64,000 bases of DNA from Poa pratensis (GCA_947311845.1 CAMZMU010000060.1:5338043-5402042), one strand, 5' to 3'. Positions 1 to 12,199 are shown, numbered from the stretch's first letter. The notes: a model not told the origin generated them from the sequence alone. Numbers and translations: made by a program.

Positions 1-1600
1 TTGAATTCACATTCGGGCTTAAAATATCTAGAACCCTATTTTTTGTGCAAAACTGTCCAGAGACCTTGGGAAAATAAAATTCAAGCTCTTGGTGACTTAT
101 TTAGAAACTGTTAGTATGTTTGCCTAGACTGACCTGCGTCGTATTTTGCAGCATAGCTCCAACCAATTTGGCAACTAGGCTGAAAGTATATTCGCAACTT
201 GATGTTCCTAACTGAAAGTGATCTTGAATTCTTTCATTATCCATGTATTGTTAGAATTTACAACACGTTATGTTATTGCTTCATCTGGTCATTTATCATA
301 TTTCAGCACATTATACTGCCAGTTGCCTTCAGAAACTTGAAGGAACCAATTTGGCATGTTCGGCCTTGAGAGCTATGCTAGTTCAATCTTTTTTGTTTGG
401 TTCAGAGCATCTGGCGATTAAGGAATGCTATATGCTTCCAAGGATCGTGTAATAGAGCTAGTGAGATAACGCCGTGAAATTAGGTGTTAATGCTTTCAAG
501 GATCGTGTATGGGATTGTCTAGAAGACTCGGGCTCCGCCAAAATGTAGAATAGGCTTTGGACCTCAGATATGTTTGCCAGTAGCGAGTGGTGTGGGCGCG
601 GGGTGGCCACATCAGCCTTCTTGCCAGCTATGCAACTGTCAACCGGGGATGGTTTCGCACCCTTCTCCTTGAATGTCGCAACTCTAAGAGGGTCTGGGCG
701 ACATCAGCCTCGTGTCTCTCTTGCTCTTCCCTGCTCTAGAACTTGGGATCTAGTCATCAAACAATTCCTCAATACTTGCATGCCATCTCAAAGATGTCGA
801 GAGCCTGTTCTAAAGGTCTTAAAACCGACACAATCTTGACCCCTTGAGAGTTGTGGAAGGAGAGAAATGCGCTGAGTTTCTAACAACTGATGCAAAGAAA
901 CAAAGTCGAGAGCAGGAATCAGATTCTATCTTGTGCTAAGCATTTAGACGAGATTATCGGTAAACATACGTTTTTGATAAAGCGAAAGGCAAATACAAAT
1001 TCCACGAGGGGTGTAACTAGGGCAAAAAGACTACCTAAGAAAGTGAGAAAAAAAAACATCACAAAAAACCCTAGACACTTCCACTTGTCGAGGTAAATTG
1101 TTCGGGCTAGACTAAAAAACACAGTTTATTCTGCTGACACATAATCCATCTGGGAACAAATATTTTTGACAATTACGACAACAATCATTAGTTCTATATA
1201 AAAGAGGATAATTATAACAAAATTTTCTTGGTAGGATTAAAATATGCAAATTAGTTGTGTAGTATAGGTTCTTCTTTTCAAAAGACACATATTAGAAAAG
1301 ACAATCCATTTTCAAATTGTCCATGTAAAGACATTGATTGAGAATTTGAGATGTTTGTAAACGACGATGTCACCGCATACGGGTCAAAATCAGGGAACTT
1401 CCAACTTGTTTTTCCAACGGCGAGCTCTAGCACTCCAAGAAAACCGCGGGACGTCTTGAAGTGCAGGAACCCGTCGACTGAACGGGAAGTTCCCGGCCGC
1501 CTCCAGTTTGTTGTAGGCTAAAATCCATTTCTGGGACACGGCTCCGTGGTACATCTCCCATTGTTTTGGCAGCGGCGCCGAATCCGCCCTCCCAAAACAA
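1..1600. other. Upstream spacer, no supported gene
   Basis: This is moderately AT-rich sequence with only short, unrelated reading frames and no recognisable protein. A short motif ending in aaggatcgtgta occurs twice, near 436 and near 494, so part of the stretch is locally duplicated. From about 1390 the base composition turns GC-rich, as expected for a grass promoter or 5' region leading into the LBD gene. Confidence 0.5.
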
Positions 1601-1617
1601 CTGGCGCCCAACCCACC

Positions 1618-1624
1618 TATAAAG
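1618..1624 (+). promoter_or_regulatory. TATA box of the LBD gene
   Basis: TATAAAG lies about 180 bases before the chosen start codon, in GC-rich surroundings. The spacing would put transcription start near 1650, inside or just before a CAT/CAC microsatellite. It is the only TATA-like motif between the AT-rich spacer and the open reading frame. Confidence 0.6.
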
Positions 1625-1638
1625 CAGCCCTCGTCTCA

Positions 1639-1673
1639 CATCATCGTCACCATCACCATCACCATCACACCAT
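1639..1673. repeat. CAT/CAC microsatellite in the LBD 5' UTR
   Basis: Imperfect trinucleotide and hexanucleotide repeats of CATCAC type run for about 35 bases just downstream of the TATA box, so they probably lie in the 5' untranslated leader. Confidence 0.75.
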
Positions 1674-1801
1674 AGAAAAGCTTCGAAGAGTTCCGGGAAA
1701 GAGAAGATACATACAAGTACAGAAGCACCTCGATCTCCGACAACTCCGGCGCCGATCGAGTTGATAAGCGACACAAGCTACAGCTAGCCTTGGATCCGAA
1801 G

Positions 1802-2691
1802 ATGCGGATGAGCTGCAACGGCTGCCGTATCCTGCGCAAGGGGTGCAGCGACGGGTGCACCATACGCCCGTGCCTGGAGTGGATCAAGAGCCCCGAGGCG
1901 CAGGCCAACGCCACCGTCTTCCTCGCCAAGTTCTACGGCCGCGCGGGGCTGCTCAACCTCCTCGCAGCTGCCGGCTCCGACGCCCTCCGCCCGGCCCTCT
2001 TCCGCTCGCTGCTCTACGAGGCGTGCGGCCGGATGGTCAACCCGATATACGGCTCCGTCGGGCTGCTCTGGTCAGGCCAGTGGGAGGCGTGCCAGGCCGT
2101 CGTCGAGGCCGTGCTCAAGGGCAACCGCATCGTCCAGGTGTCCTCCGCCGGCGCGCAGGCCACCCCGCCTCTCAGGGCGTACGACATCCGCCATGTCGCC
2201 AAGGACACGGCCGGCCCGCTCCGTGTCTCGCGCGCCGGGGCCGGGCGCACCCGGTTCAAGCGCGCGTCGTCCTCGACGACCAAATCAAGAGCTCCTGTTG
2301 CGCACAGCGTGTGTCCGCCATCCAGGGGCGAGAGACAGAACGGGTGGCCGTCGACGGCGCGTACGATGATGACCTCGGCCGCGCGCCGAGCCACGAGGAG
2401 TCGGCGGGCAGCCACGACCACCGCGGCCACGTTGACGACGTCGATGGCATGTCAGCCGAGCAAACGCGGGAGCCGGAGGAGTCCGAGGACACTGAGGTTC
2501 AGGCGGGATCGCACGTGAGCCAGGCAGAGCTGGCGGCCCAGGATGGTGCACATGACGAGGTTGAGCTGGAACTGACGCTCGGCTTCGAGCCGGTCACGCG
2601 CGTGGCGAGATCCCCGCCGGCACGGTTCGACGTCAGCAGCTTTAGCGCCGAACCGAGCCACATCGGCCTGCGGCTTGAGCTGTCGGCGTGA
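1802..2691 (+). CDS. Class II LOB-domain (LBD) transcription factor, frameshifted
   Basis: This encodes a plant-specific nuclear DNA-binding protein of the LATERAL ORGAN BOUNDARIES family. The chosen start is ATG at 1802, giving MRMSCNGC, the usual class II opening; an upstream in-frame TTG at 1790 is not a plausible start. The zinc-finger-like C-x2-C-x6-C-x3-C block is intact ([15 protein letters not shown], residues 5-19) and is followed by the GAS block (FYGRAGLL). The LOB domain reads in one frame. The conserved class II tail (acidic stretch, then [12 protein letters not shown]) reads in the next frame and stops at 2691. The frames must join near 2275-2300, just after the RTRFKRASS motif, which implies one missing base. 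No intron with usable splice sites fits. Class II LBDs (LBD37-42 type) are linked to nitrogen and anthocyanin regulation, but the exact orthologue cannot be named here. Confidence 0.88.
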
Positions 2692-3165
2692 GAGAGTCGC
2701 GGCAACACTGGTAAAAGACAGTTTTGCGAACGTGTAGTCTCTCAGCAGGACTCCTTCGTAAAGTTTTTTTTTCCGGTGTAGGGTTTATTTTAGCACATTA
2801 CTTTGCCTCTTTGTGTAGCTTTTTTTTAGTCACTCTTTGTGCAGCTCTAAGCATGACCGAATTTCTCAAAATATTAATGCCGCAACAAGGGGCGGGGAAC
2901 ACTTGATCCACGGCGCAATGCTCGAAAATCAGGAGGTAGGAGTGCTTTGTGTCAAATGGATCCTCTTATATAGACATGGTTGTAGGAGGCGAACATGCCG
3001 CAAGAAGCTGAAAGAAAAATGACCGAGAGGCCCTTCGGTTTGTCTCCTACTAGTGTGTGCTAAAAGAAAGACAACCCGTACACATGGTATGGGTACTAGC
3101 TCGGCTTATTCCCGAAACCTAACGCACGGGAGACGGAGAAAGAGCACGCGTGTAGGTGTTTTTTT
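2692..3165. other. LBD 3' flank, no gene
   Basis: This is T-rich sequence containing the probable LBD 3' untranslated region. Reading frames are short and unrelated to known proteins. I see no clear polyadenylation signal that I would fix. Confidence 0.4.
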
Positions 3166-3167
3166 TA

Positions 3168-4998
3168 ATGTCCTACTCCGAAAACCTCAAATTGAGCCGG
3201 AGCTCCAGGGATTCCCATTAAAAAAATCAAAATCGGCATTTTTTTAGTTTAGAAAATCAAAACAAATCCTAGGTGTTGATAATGTCAAACTCTACAAGCG
3301 TGCAAATTTTAATGAAAATTTTGTATTATTTAAACTAAACAAAAATGAAAATCTGGCGACATTCAACTTTTGTATAATGTGTATTGTTCACAAATCCAGA
3401 CCCATTCATTTGTCAGTTTTGCCCAGTCTAAAATGTACCAAATTTCGGAGTGGTTTTTGCAAATTTGTAGATCATATTATTATCTACATCTAGATTTTTT
3501 TGAACCTTTTGAAACTTTAATATGCCAATTATGAACTTTTCAAATACCGAGCTCCATGGACCTCAGCCTCTAAACGCCTCATTCAGTCCAACTCCCACGA
3601 AACTAACAATGTGCGATTAATTTTAGTCCCGCCTTTAACATACATGAATGGGCCTTATGGGTTTTTTGGTTTTCTCGGAGATATTATTGGGAAAGATTAA
3701 TAGGTGCGGCCCAATAATTCAACAGTTTTTTCTCTACTGCCACTATGGATTAGAAGAAGGTCCAACTCCGAAACCCCAAATGGAGCTAGAGCTTCAGGAA
3801 TTTTTCTTCAAAAAATACAAAATCGGCACTTTTCAGTTTAAAAAATTGAAACAAAAATCCTGGGTGTAATTAAAGTCAAACTCTACCGGTGTGCAAAATC
3901 TTAATGAAAATTCCGTATTACATGAAGATACACAAAAATGAAAAATCTGACAAAATTCAAGTTTTGCAAAATGTGTATTGTTCACAAATCTAGATCCACC
4001 CATTTGTAATTTTTGTCGAGTCTAAAATAAAACGAATTTCAGATTGCTTTTTGCAAACTTTATTATTATCTACATCTATACATTTTTTTGTGAATTTTTT
4101 AAACTTCAATACGCCAATTTTGAACTTTTCAAATAGCGAGCTCCATGAAGCTCGGTCTCGCCTCATTCGGTCCAACTCCCACGAAACTAACAATGTGCGA
4201 TTAAATTTTAGTCCCACCTTTTAACATACATGAATGGGGGGTTTTTGGGTTTCCCGTAGATACTATTGGGAAAGATTAATGGTTGCAGCCCAATTGGATT
4301 TGGATAGAAGAGTATATTCTTTCTAATATTTAAATAGAAGAAACATTTATCTATCTAAATATTAGAAAGAATTTTGCTGATTTATTGCTATATCCAATCT
4401 GTGGAATTGATACAATCCAACCGTTTTTTCGCTACTTCCACTATGATTATGAGAAGGTCCAAGTCCGAAAACCTCAACGGTCCGGAGCTCGAGGGATACT
4501 TCTTTACAAAAATCAAAATCGGTATGTTTCGTTTCAAAAATCGAAAACAAAATCCTAGATGTTGATAATGTCGAACTCTCTACCAGGGTGCAAAATATTA
4601 ATGAAAATTCGTATTACTTTAGACAACACAAAAATGACAAGATTCAAGTTTTGCAAAATGTGTATTATTTACAAATCCAGATCCACCCATTTGTCATTTT
4701 ATCTCAGTCTAAAATATAAATAATTTCAGACTGGCATTTTTGCAAACTAATAAATCATAATATTATTGCATCTCCACATTTTGAACTTTTCAAATACCGA
4801 GCTCCATGGAGTTCGGCCTCTAGAATGCCTCATTTGGTCCAACTCCCACTAAACTAACAATGTGCGACTAAATTTTAGTCCTACATTTTAACATACATGC
4901 ATGGGCCTTATGAGTTTTTGGGTTTTCTCGTAGATATTATTGGGAAAGATTACCAGGTGTGGCCCAATAATTCCTACAGTTTTTTCGCTACTGCCACT
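3168..4998. repeat. Threefold ~0.6 kb tandem repeat
   Basis: Three diverged copies of one unit lie head to tail, starting near 3168, 3760 and 4455. Shared anchors include a tccaactccca-type block at 3587, 4171 and 4838, giving spacings of about 584 and 667 bases. A second anchor of the form TCCRANTCCGAAA..CTC is repeated near 3172, 3769 and 4459. A third shared block contains ttgggaaagatta. No unit carries a protein. The third unit ends where a LINE-like element has inserted. Confidence 0.85.
4316..4372. repeat. Perfect 17-bp hairpin inside the tandem array
   Basis: Arms at 4316-4332 and 4356-4372 are exact reverse complements (attctttctaatattta), with a 23-base loop. The hairpin is absent from the matching place in the first unit and accounts for part of the longer spacing to the third, so it looks like a later small insertion. 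Confidence 0.8.
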
Positions 4999-5015
4999 AG
5001 TCTATCTGGAATGAT

Positions 5016-8000
5016 CTTGGCTGACTTAGATACAAGCTGAGAGTCAGGTCGTCCCCCGACCCCCGCGTCGCCTCCCTTGGGCGGCTCGGGGGAATCCTAA
5101 CCCTACCGCGTCGCCGCCCCTAACGCCAGCCCACCCGCCGTGCCGCCGCCGGAGGAAACTGCTGGGCAAAGTCCGCGCGGCGGACAGCGGCGGCGGGGCT
5201 CCTTTCTCGCGCGTGACGTCGCTCCCGACGGCGGGATCTCGAGGTGGGGGAGGCTCTGCCCCGGCGCGGCGGCCGGCGTGCATCCCCGGCGGCCCTCGTC
5301 TTCTCCCTTCTCCTGCAGCGCCTCCTGGCTACGACCTTCGACCGCCCGCCGGTGCGGCGGCGCCGGCTCTGTTCGACGCGTTTGGGGTGGGGTGTGATAC
5401 ATCTCAAACGTATCTATAATTTTTGGTTGTTCCATGCATGTTATGTATCATTGCCACATGTTTTTATTATGTTTTTATATCATTTTGGCACATTTTATGG
5501 AACTAACCGATTAACAAGATGCCTAGTGCCAGGTCTTATTTTCTGCTGTCTTTTTGTTTCAGAAAAGCTAGTCGGGGAACTTTCTCGGAATCAACTGCCA
5601 ATTTACTTGATTTATTTTTACATGGAAACAAAGACGGAGCCAGGAGGGCGCCTGCAGGGGGCCCCACAGGCCCCAGACGCCCCCAAGGCGCGGTCCAAGG
5701 GCGCCTGCAGGGGGACCCACAGGCCCCAGACGCCCCCAGGCGCGGTCAAGGGTGGACTGTGCCTGGGCCCCACCTGGCCGACTCCGGAACCTTCTCGAGT
5801 TGGCCTTTCGCCTATAAATTGCCTTCCTCCCAAAAACCCTCGGTACCCGATCATATTTTCCAGAAAACGTCGAGGCCGCAGCCGTCGCTAACCCTAGATC
5901 GGGAGGGTTCTGAAGCTCTTCCCGGCACCCTGCCGGAGGGGGAGATCATCACCGGAGGCATCCATCACGGGACTACGGGTCCATGGCAGTAGCTAGATGG
6001 TTGTTCCCTCCTTGTGCTCCATTGTTTAGATCTTGTGAGCTGCCGAACATGATCAAGATCATCTATTTGTAATGCTATGTGTTGTGTTTGCTGGGATCCG
6101 ATGAATTATGGAGTCATGACATTATGGTTCAGTTTATCTATGATATGTTTTATTTATAATCTTGCATGCTCTATGATGCTTGTGTATGCTTTGGCCGAAG
6201 TAATTACTTGTATCTTGAGAGGGAGTATTTATACTAGATAGTGGGTTCATGCCTCTCTTGTCTGAGCTCGAGTTGACAGAAACGATTAAGGCTTGAGATG
6301 TGCTGTTGCTACTAGGGATAAAACAACGGTGTTTATTGCTATATGTTGTAACCATTGTTTACATTACGCACCATGCTTATTGCAATTATCTGTTACTTGC
6401 AACTTAATACTTTCGGGTGACATGCTGGATAGCGATCCCGGGGTGGATATTTAGTCATAGATGCAGTTCGATAACGGTCTATGTATTTTTACGTAATCTC
6501 CATATTAAATGAAAGAGTGAACTATGTGTCATGATAGCATTGTTATGTGCCCATGTTTGTCAATTGCCCAGCTGTAATTTGTTTACCCAACATGTTTATC
6601 TTTCGGAGAGACACCACTAGTGAACTGTGGACTCCGGTCCTATTTTCCTATATTGCTTACAACCGTTTTCATAGCTTTTCCTAGTCATTTACTCGCTGGT
6701 CATTTTTGTTCTCATAATATTTTCCACCATACGTTTAATCATTTGTGTTCAGCAAGCCGGAGAGATTGACAACCTCTCTGTTTCGTTGGGGCAAAGTAGT
6801 TTGTTTGTGTGTGCGCAGGTCCACGTTAATAATCGTAAACGGCGCCATTGACACCTAGCCGAAGCCTTCTCCAAGTCCTACTGGACTGATAAACTTGGTT
6901 TTGTAATCAAGAGAAAATTGCTGCTACGCTACATCGTACCTTTTTCTTGGGGTTCCTAGCGAACGTGTGATCCATGCCATCAGGGTGGCAGCCCCCTCCT
7001 GTTCATGGATTTGGGCACGATGGAGGTCCCTCGTGGTGCTGTCGGCGTGCTGTGGGGCACTGGTTCTAGTTCGCGCCCGTTCTGGCCCACTGTTGATCGC
7101 CGGCGATGAGGAAGGTGGCTCCTGCGTGATGTGGCGCCGCCGTCGAGCAGGATGTGTTGGTCCAGTGGGTGGCGGGTCGGCGGTGCCGCGGGTTTCTCCC
7201 CGCCTTGGTCCGGCTGCGTGGGGTTGAGAAGTTTGGGTGCTCCGGGCGAAAGCTCGATGATGCAGCGTCCGTGGACATCGCTCTCCCTCTTGAGGGGTCA
7301 TCATGGAGCTTCTTGGTCTTCCCAGCCTCGAATCACATCTTCGGGTGAAGACCTAGACCCTACGGTGCAGGGTCGGACGACGGCGTCGACCTGTGTCGCC
7401 TCCCCTCTTAAGGGCGTCGTCTTGAAGATGGTGGTTCCTGCGTGCTTTGCCCGTGGGCTGGACTTACACAACATCGTGGTTGGCAGCGGCCAACTGACGG
7501 TGTGGAGGTGCCGTGTGGTGTCAATTTGGCAACGACAATGGTGATGAGCAATGGTCTGGTCGCGGCAAGATCTTGTTAGTGCTTCGGCGTGTCTGAGTAT
7601 CTTCGTGCTGATCTCTCCAGACTGTGAAGTCGAAGCCGATATGTTTCTCAAGCCTCTACGTTTTGAGCGGTGTACGATGACCTGCAGTGGGCGGTCCGGT
7701 GGTGAAGATCTTCTTCGGTGCAGGTCATGCGGATCTCCTCTCCGGAGCTCTTCAGCAGAATCGGAGCTGTCCGACTCTACGTGAAGAGTCATCTTTTTGG
7801 CATAGGTTGGCGTGGGCTTATCGATGCGACTTCGGCGACGGTCTCCTTGGTGGTCTTCTGGTGAAGTCTGAGTCGCTGCAGGGTGTGCAGCTTGATGATG
7901 ATGGCACCGGGGGCAATCGACGATGACTCTAGCTTCGATGGTGCGTGTGCAGCTTGTGTGGGTAGCCAGGGTGGCTGTGTATGCCCTCGCAATGGTCGTG

Positions 8001-8128
8001 TTCCATGACGGTCGTCGAGGGAGTGTTGTTTCGGTTTTAGGGCGGTTTCTCGCTAATTAACCGGCCAATTCCCACTTCTACTTAATTAATGAAAATGGCA
8101 AGTCTTTTGCCTCGGTTCCAAAAAACAC
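5016..8128 (+). mobile_element. LINE-like non-LTR retroelement, non-coding, interrupted
   Basis: A GC-rich head (about 5046-5393) and a GC-rich body ending in a TTAATTAATGAAAATGGC-type tail plus gcctcggttccaaaaaa (about 8085-8127) look like the two ends of a grass LINE-type element. The flanks carry a near-identical direct repeat, tctatctggaatgat at 5001-5015 and tctatctggatgat at 8129-8142, as expected for a target-site duplication of a non-LTR insertion. No reverse transcriptase or endonuclease reading frame is visible, so it would be a truncated or non-autonomous copy. It is split by the LTR-like repeat at about 5394-6960. The family assignment rests on tail features recalled from grass LINEs. 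Confidence 0.6.
5394..6960 (+). mobile_element. Non-coding LTR-like (LARD-type) repeat of Pooideae
   Basis: It begins with tgatacatctcaaacgtatc and runs through a GC-rich leader-like block, a wheat-type stretch around ccggagggggagatcatc, then a long AT-rich region. The order of blocks matches a very common non-coding Triticeae/Pooideae repeat that starts with a TGATACGTCTC-like motif. It holds no gag or pol. The right edge near 6960 is approximate, because the end is degenerate and no clean target duplication is visible. It lies inside the LINE-like element and is therefore younger than that element. Confidence 0.6.
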
Positions 8129-8142
8129 TCTATCTGGATGAT

Positions 8143-9460
8143 TCTGCATTTCTGCTCACAAAGTAATCTAGACTGGTACTATTCAATCTACCCGCTCGTC
8201 ACCTCTTCTACTCTATTTCCACTATGCAGAAATTGCTTAGTAAGTTTCAACTAGAGAAGAGTGAAGTTTCGGTTAGATCAATTTGTACTCTGGTACATCT
8301 TATTTTCTTTTGATGTGCAATATCCATGACTGTGAATCCAACCAAGATTTATGTGATGCAAATCGTTGATTCGAATTAGGCATTGGTCGTTTTCAAAACA
8401 AAATATCCATTGGTCACGCTCGTCCACTGTCTAACATTAGTGAATGGAAGGAGTTTTTTTTTAGGGGAAGTGAATGGGAGGAGTAGTTCAATTATCCCGT
8501 AGGTATGAGATTGGCAGCCCATCTGTTTCTCCAGAAGGTCTTGAAATGCACTAAATTGGCCTAATGTTTCGGCCCATTATCCATCTTAGAGGCAAGTCAC
8601 AGGCTCACAGCCGGGGAAACATATACGACGCAACGCGTACCCCCCTCGTGCGTATCGCGCTCGTCTGTCGCGATAAATGGGCCAGCCCAACAGTCGAGAT
8701 GGAGGCGCCGGAGATGGATGCGACGGCCGGAGAGGAGCAGAGAGATGGGGATCGGGGGCGTCGGAGATGAGGAAGTAACGCCCACGGCCGCGACGACCTC
8801 GCCGGAGACGGGGACGACACGGCTGGCCGCGACGTCGCCGGCGAGGCGAGGACAAGACCTTGCCGGAGACGGGGACGACGCAGAGGGCCACGGCGTCGCC
8901 GGTGGAGGAGAGGAAGCAACTTAACTAGGGGTGCAGTGCGGTGGGGTTCGTCGTCACTGGAGTAGGGGCGAGATTAGAGGGAAAGCCGGGGCGGCGGCGG
9001 ACCGGCGGTGGGCCGCGGTTGGAGGATGACGGGGCGGCGAGGCACCGCGGGTGGCGGCAACAGGCGGAATGGCCGACGGAGGAGGCGGGGGATGGGGACG
9101 AGGGGTGACGCCGGCGAAGAAGGCAGGGCGGTGGAGGTGGCGTGTTTCTGTGCAAAACGACACTTAATGCGTTGTATAGGGGTGCACCTCACAGCCACAA
9201 CAAATAGCCTATTTTTACTCGCATGGTTTTTAGGCTATCTACTAGCAGTCACCACTTCTCACTAGTGGTGACCTTACCACGTAGAAGTTCATCAACACAC
9301 CCCTAGCTACTAAGAAATGGTAGTTCGTCACGACATCAAGGTTAACCTATCTACTAGCAAATGGTAGTTCATGATGACATCAAGGTTCACCTCTAGAAAA
9401 TGGGCATCACGCAATCACCGTTGCAGAAACTTCTTCTTCTTTTTCTACTGCTCATTAATT
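8143..9460. other. Spacer with a GC-rich island, no supported gene
   Basis: AT-rich sequence to about 8560 is followed by a GC-rich island (8690-9130) made of simple GGCGACG/GGAGG-like repetition. The reading frames there on both strands are low-complexity G, R, P or A runs. At 9240-9400 there is a short palindrome (gtcaccac...gtggtgac) and a ~45-base direct duplication containing aaatggtagttc. These may be the 3' margin of the neighbouring Harbinger element. Confidence 0.4.
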
Positions 9461-9468
9461 ATTCTTCT

Positions 9469-10833
9469 TCAGACCCTGGTGTCACCTCTAGCGTTCCACA
9501 TTGCGTCAGCCCACTCCTGCCTCAAGTTCTTCCAAGCTTCTTGGTCGTGAGAGTCGAAACCATGGCCAACATCATCATCGGCATCAGGTGTAACATCCTC
9601 CTCGTTCGGGAAATACTCATCAACACCCCACCCTAAGATCCAGTTATGAAGAATGCAACAAGAAAGAACCAGCTTAACTTTGAGTGGCGAACGGGTGGAA
9701 TGGTTTCTGATCAAGGATCTTGATTCTGTTCTTCAAAGCAGCAAATACCCTCTCAACTGTAACTCTAAGACTTGAGTGTCTTAATTGAACAATTTCTTCG
9801 CATCCTTAGGATAGTTCCTTGAAGAGAACTCGTTGAGGTTTTACTTGGTACCCTGAAGGGTGGAAGAACACCTAGGCGACAAGCATATCCTGCATCTCCA
9901 AGGTAGAACTTGCCATCTGGAATATTTATCTCATCTGGACGACTCATGCTGTCAGCAAGGATGATTGCATCATGGGCAGATCCTTCCCAAACAGCTAGCA
10001 TATAAGTAAACTTCATGTCAAAATCAACAGCCGCAAGCACATTCTGGCTGGTGTAATGCTTTCTACCCTTGTATGGGACAGACTCTGACCTTGGCACTCT
10101 AGCAGTCACATGAGTGCCATCAATTGCACCAATACAATCTTGCTGACATGAATATTGTGTTATGTTACAGTGGATACATGAAAAATGTCTTATGTGTGTA
10201 AGCAAGTACTATGAAATCTGACCACATGGCATATGTGGTGAGCAGCCAAAACAAAACAATATCACAGTCTGATTTCACAAAAAAAAATACTATGAAATCT
10301 GATTTTCTCACCTTGAAAAATGGATACCACTTGTGGCTGTTTCGAATCTTCTGTGGAGTATGGCCAGTTGGTATCTTGATCATCTCTACTCTAAGCTCTC
10401 CATCTGCGAACAGAACTTGCTTGAAATAGCGTGATATAGTCTCGTTAGATCTTCTGAAAATGTTGTGAATCACTCTGAACCTGTGGTAATGACCAACAAC
10501 ATGAAGAAACAGTGATACTTGCTCTTTTACAGAAGTGTGGATGCTATCTTTCAGCAACCCCCTAGACCGAAACGTCTCCACAAGCTTCCAAAAGGAGCTC
10601 TGCCCATTCGCAGCATGTTCATGGTCTCGACCTTGTTGTTGTTGTAGATGCAGTTCAGATTGGCCATCCTCTTCTGGTCTCAGCAGAACAATGGACCATA
10701 AGTAATTACACCCCTGTAATTGCGGCGTACTACCCTGTGATGGACAAACAGGAGCGAGGCCTGCATCACAGCTATGACTGTTGCTGCCTGAATGATGAGC
10801 GTCATACGAGCTTTTCCGTCCTAGTGAAATCAA
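9469..10833 (-). pseudogene. PIF/Harbinger transposase (DDE_Tnp_4 type), degenerate
   Basis: Read on the - strand, the protein shows the N-terminal HTH-type region (HTSVKEQVSLFLHVVGH, then FRRSNETISRYFKQVL), the nuclease core (DCIGAIDGTHV, VWEGSAHDAIIL, YLGDAGYACRLGVLPPFR) and the tail (LSCCILHNWILGWGVDEYFP). An intron fits at 10143-10311 (donor AAG|GTGAG, acceptor CAG), joining WYPFFK to QDCIGAIDG in frame, as in plant PIF transposases. Downstream of PPFR the reading shifts near 9865, 9786 and 9690, so the C-terminal third is broken. The upstream flank is cut off just past 10833 by the gypsy insertion at 10876. No partner Myb-like gene is recognisable. Confidence 0.85.
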
Positions 10834-10875
10834 GGTGGTTGCATAAGAATAGAGCCGAAATCTAGCTACGACGTT

Positions 10876-11346
10876 TGTCGAGGTGTGCCCTCGGCAAGTC
10901 CCATGGATGCTATATCTAGGGTTGATTGTGTGGTAGAGAACGCGTAGTATCGGTGGAATCGACGGCTGACAAGCGGGATTTACCCAGGTTCAGGGCCCTC
11001 GAGTGAGGTAAAACCCCTACGTCCTGCTTGTCTGTATTGATTATGTGGATATGAAGGTTACAAGGGTTCGGCGAGTTGCTGATCTCGCCGAGGTTTTGGT
11101 GGCTATGGATTGCTTACCTTGATCGATCACCCTCCCAGCCTTATATAGGAGGCCGGGTCTCAGGAAACACAACCGACCAAGGTTACATATATGGAAAGTC
11201 CTAACTGACTATAACTTGATCTAACTAGGGAAGCACTCCTCGTCTCGGGCCTTCCTTCGTGGGCTTCGATTAATCTTTGGGCTTCTTTGATCATCATGTG
11301 CACCAGGTACCTCTAAGCTGGGTACCCGCAGAGTATAACCTCGTCA
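10876..11346 (-). repeat. 3' LTR of gypsy element 1
   Basis: 471 bp, TG...CA ends, preceded by the target duplication ACGTT. It is about 97% identical by eye to the LTR at 28790-29262, with roughly 15 substitutions and two single-base indels. A TATATAAG-like box is present on the - strand, as in the partner LTR. Confidence 0.95.
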
Positions 11347-11360
11347 TTAGCCCCCGAGTA
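11347..11360 (-). other. Polypurine tract of gypsy element 1
   Basis: On the - strand CTCGGGGGCTAA lies directly against the start of the 3' LTR, where the plus-strand primer for reverse transcription is expected. Confidence 0.75.
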
Positions 11361-11493
11361 CTTGCTTGACTCGAAGAATCGAGCATGTGCTCCCTTCATC
11401 GTGCATGTCCTAATCTTCTGAACTTGCGCTTCTGACCCAATGTAGTTCTTCGAGCTTTAATTTGTTTCAATTGTATGTGTATGCTAATCGAGG

Positions 11494-11905
11494 GATATTG
11501 ACATAGTAGGCCTGATTCACTCGAATATCGAGCTCAGTTAACTGCTTTTTTGAGCAAAAAACCTTACTAGTCTTCAGTCAGAGTCGAGTCCCTGGGCTCG
11601 AGCCTGGAACGCAATCGAAAAATTATGCCTAGGGATATTGACATAGTAAGCCTGATTCACTCGAATATCGAGCTCAGTTAACCGCACATTTGGGCGAAAC
11701 CATACTAGTCTACAATCAGGTTCGAGTCCCCGGACTCGAAGCTGGAACACTTTTGAAACTTTTGCCTAGGAATATTGACATAGTAGGCCTGATTCACTCG
11801 AAAATCGAGCTCAGTTAACCGCACATTTGGGCGAAACCATACTAGCCTTCAATCAGGTTCGAGTCCCGGACTCGAAGCTGGAACATACTGGACAGACTCG
11901 ACTCA
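11494..11905. repeat. Three ~138-bp tandem repeats in the gypsy 3' region
   Basis: Copies start at 11494, 11634 and 11771 with the block RATATTGACATAGTARGCC and continue through a shared tcgagctcagttaac block and a ggttcgagtcc-type block. Spacing is 140 and 137 bases. They lie between the integrase stop and the 3' LTR and hold no protein. Confidence 0.88.
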
Positions 11906-12199
11906 AGCCGTTGTAGGTCTTACTGATTTGTTCTGCAGTTTAACTTTTGGTACCTAGCGTGTCCGTCAGGATTTTCATCATGTCTGTTGACACGGGAAAC
12001 TTCAAGGGAAAACACTGTTGGAGCGTCCCTCTGCCCATCTCGATTGCTCGGCGGGTCTTACCTTTGCATTTGCGTATGCAGCATCCGAAACATCTGTGAT
12101 TGACATAGTCCGGGAATTTATGAAGTTTGGTTCTTCGATTTGTGAAGTACTTAATGCATTTTAATCGAATCTGTAGTCGAGTGAATTTTCTTACCTTGT

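Noticed and set aside
1427..1929. Short - strand frames over the LBD promoter
   Set aside because: They read through the CAT/CAC microsatellite (V-M or D-D-D runs) and match no family.
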